Source: Paenibacillus sp. BIC5C1
GTDB taxonomy: Bacteria > Bacillota > Bacilli > Paenibacillales > Paenibacillaceae
Direction of reading: 5' to 3'
NCBI RefSeq assembly: GCF_032399705.1
Contig: NZ_CP135922.1
Location: 4,092,001-4,156,000, forward strand
DNA length: 64,000 nt
In this document: piece by piece, positions 63,461 through 64,000 of the stretch
Numbering within the stretch: the stretch's first letter is position 1
How the letters are laid out: every line of letters begins with the position of its first letter
Made by a program: the position numbers and the translations under genes
The notes under the pieces: model-generated
What the model was told of the DNA's origin: nothing
The model's database searches: none
Seen by the model: only the letters and a program-made list of their open reading frames with translations

Positions 63461-64000
63461 TTACAAACAGGAATAAACAACATTACGCAAGCGCCGATGA
63501 ACATAAGGCTCCTGATTGTTCAGCAGATGCTGCGCATACATGACCGTAAGTTCAGAGTCTGGATCAATGATGGCCATACAGCCCGCAGCACCACTCCATC
63601 CAAATTCACCTAGTGGACTTAACGAACCGCTGCCAGCTTTGGAGATATGCGTACGTACACCCAGCCCATAACCATACCCTCCCATATGATCCCAGGAGTA
63701 ATCACCACGGGTCAGATCGTTCAGATGGTCTGTGCGCATCAGCTCAATTGAAGCCTGTGACAGAATGCGAACGCCTTTCGGACTTGTTCCTTTTCCCGTC
63801 AGCGCGCTAAGAAACAGTGCATAGTCGCTAACGGTGGACAATAGTCCGGCACCACCGCTCTCCAAATCCGTGCCTACCCGGAATCCGTTTCCGTCCATTC
63901 GGATGGCTTTTTCAAGCTCATCATTGTAAGCATACTGCGGAATCAGGCGGGTCTTTTGTTCATCGTTCAGATCGAACGCCGTATCGTTCATACCCAGCGG
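63461..64000 (-). CDS. Serine beta-lactamase-like hydrolase, cut by the right edge
   Basis: The visible 179 residues are the C-terminal part of a class C beta-lactamase/esterase EstB-type protein. The frame is open to the window edge and begins PLGMNDTAFDL, a well-known family segment. GGAGLLSTVSDYALFLSAL and FGWSGAAGCMAIIDPDSELTVMYAQHL are later blocks; the last replaces the HxG/KTG-type motif region. The active-site SxxK would lie beyond the edge. Such proteins hydrolyse small esters or D-peptides. Export is unknown because the N-terminus is missing. Confidence 0.87.
   Translation of the reverse strand, partial: PLGMNDTAFDLNDEQKTRLIPQYAYNDELEKAIRMDGNGFRVGTDLESGGAGLLSTVSDYALFLSALTGKGTSPKGVRILSQASIELMRTDHLNDLTRGDYSWDHMGGYGYGLGVRTHISKAGSGSLSPLGEFGWSGAAGCMAIIDPDSELTVMYAQHLLNNQEPYVHRRLRNVVYSCL

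Overview
The window looks like a stretch of chromosome from a low-to-mid GC, endospore-forming Firmicute, most likely Paenibacillus or a close relative. The reasons are strong GGAGG-type ribosome binding sites, frequent TTG and GTG starts, many AraC-type sugar regulators of the YesM/YesN style, lipoprotein-based sugar ABC importers, large secreted modular glycosidases and CcpA-like cre boxes. No tRNA, rRNA, transposase, phage gene or CRISPR array was seen, so this is accessory metabolic chromosome rather than a mobile island.

Layout. 0-2.7 kb: end of an AraC regulator, then an iron-type binding lipoprotein and a flavin monooxygenase under a Fur box. 2.8-15.5 kb: single genes and small pairs (two alpha/beta hydrolases, a CD3324-family protein with an elaborate leader, an XRE regulator, a TetR/MMPL efflux pair, DUF4304, LysR/DapA-like, an Eis-like acetyltransferase, and a TetX-like monooxygenase with its own Fur-like box). 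15.8-16.6 kb: barnase/barstar pair with a lipoprotein-type barnase. 16.7-19.3 kb: five-module GH26 mannanase. 19.5-21.3 kb: SDR/TetR divergent pair and an unannotated 42-residue gene. 21.8-31.1 kb: glycan operon (two permeases, binding protein, DUF4091/GH123-like enzyme, GH29 fucosidase) behind a membrane-bound AraC sensor. 31.3-43.7 kb: a second, more GC-rich glycan locus (DUF4832 secreted protein, ABC importer, divergent GH31 enzyme, remnant of a Gfo/Idh/MocA dehydrogenase, response regulator, histidine kinase, membrane-anchored binding protein). 43.8-47.0 kb: SDR/TetR and two tandem paralogues of unknown function behind a sigma-K-like promoter. 47.2-53.0 kb: complete ribose operon rbsR-K-D-A-C-B. 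53.4-55.0 kb: DHA2-type exporter with a Fur box. 55.3-64 kb: MaoC dehydratase, a rifampicin phosphotransferase/PEP-synthase-like protein, a two-component system, YbjQ, frameshifted mepB, an EamA transporter and a truncated beta-lactamase-like gene.

How parts work together. The monooxygenase operon at 2.5 kb and the exporter at 54.8 kb lie 52 kb apart, yet their upstream regions are homologous for about 100 bp. Each has a Fur box and an adjacent 50-bp block (40 of 50 positions identical) containing a 22-bp-spaced direct repeat like an AraC-type activator site. They probably form one iron-responsive regulon with a shared activator, perhaps the AraC protein cut by the left edge. The two glycan loci each pair an importer with intracellular-type glycosidases and a dedicated sensor. 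In the second locus, a binding protein overlaps the kinase gene and keeps a transmembrane anchor instead of a lipobox, which suggests it serves sensing.

Limits. All functions come from reading translated sequence and motifs by eye; no database search was run. Operators, promoters and small RNAs are pattern-based predictions.
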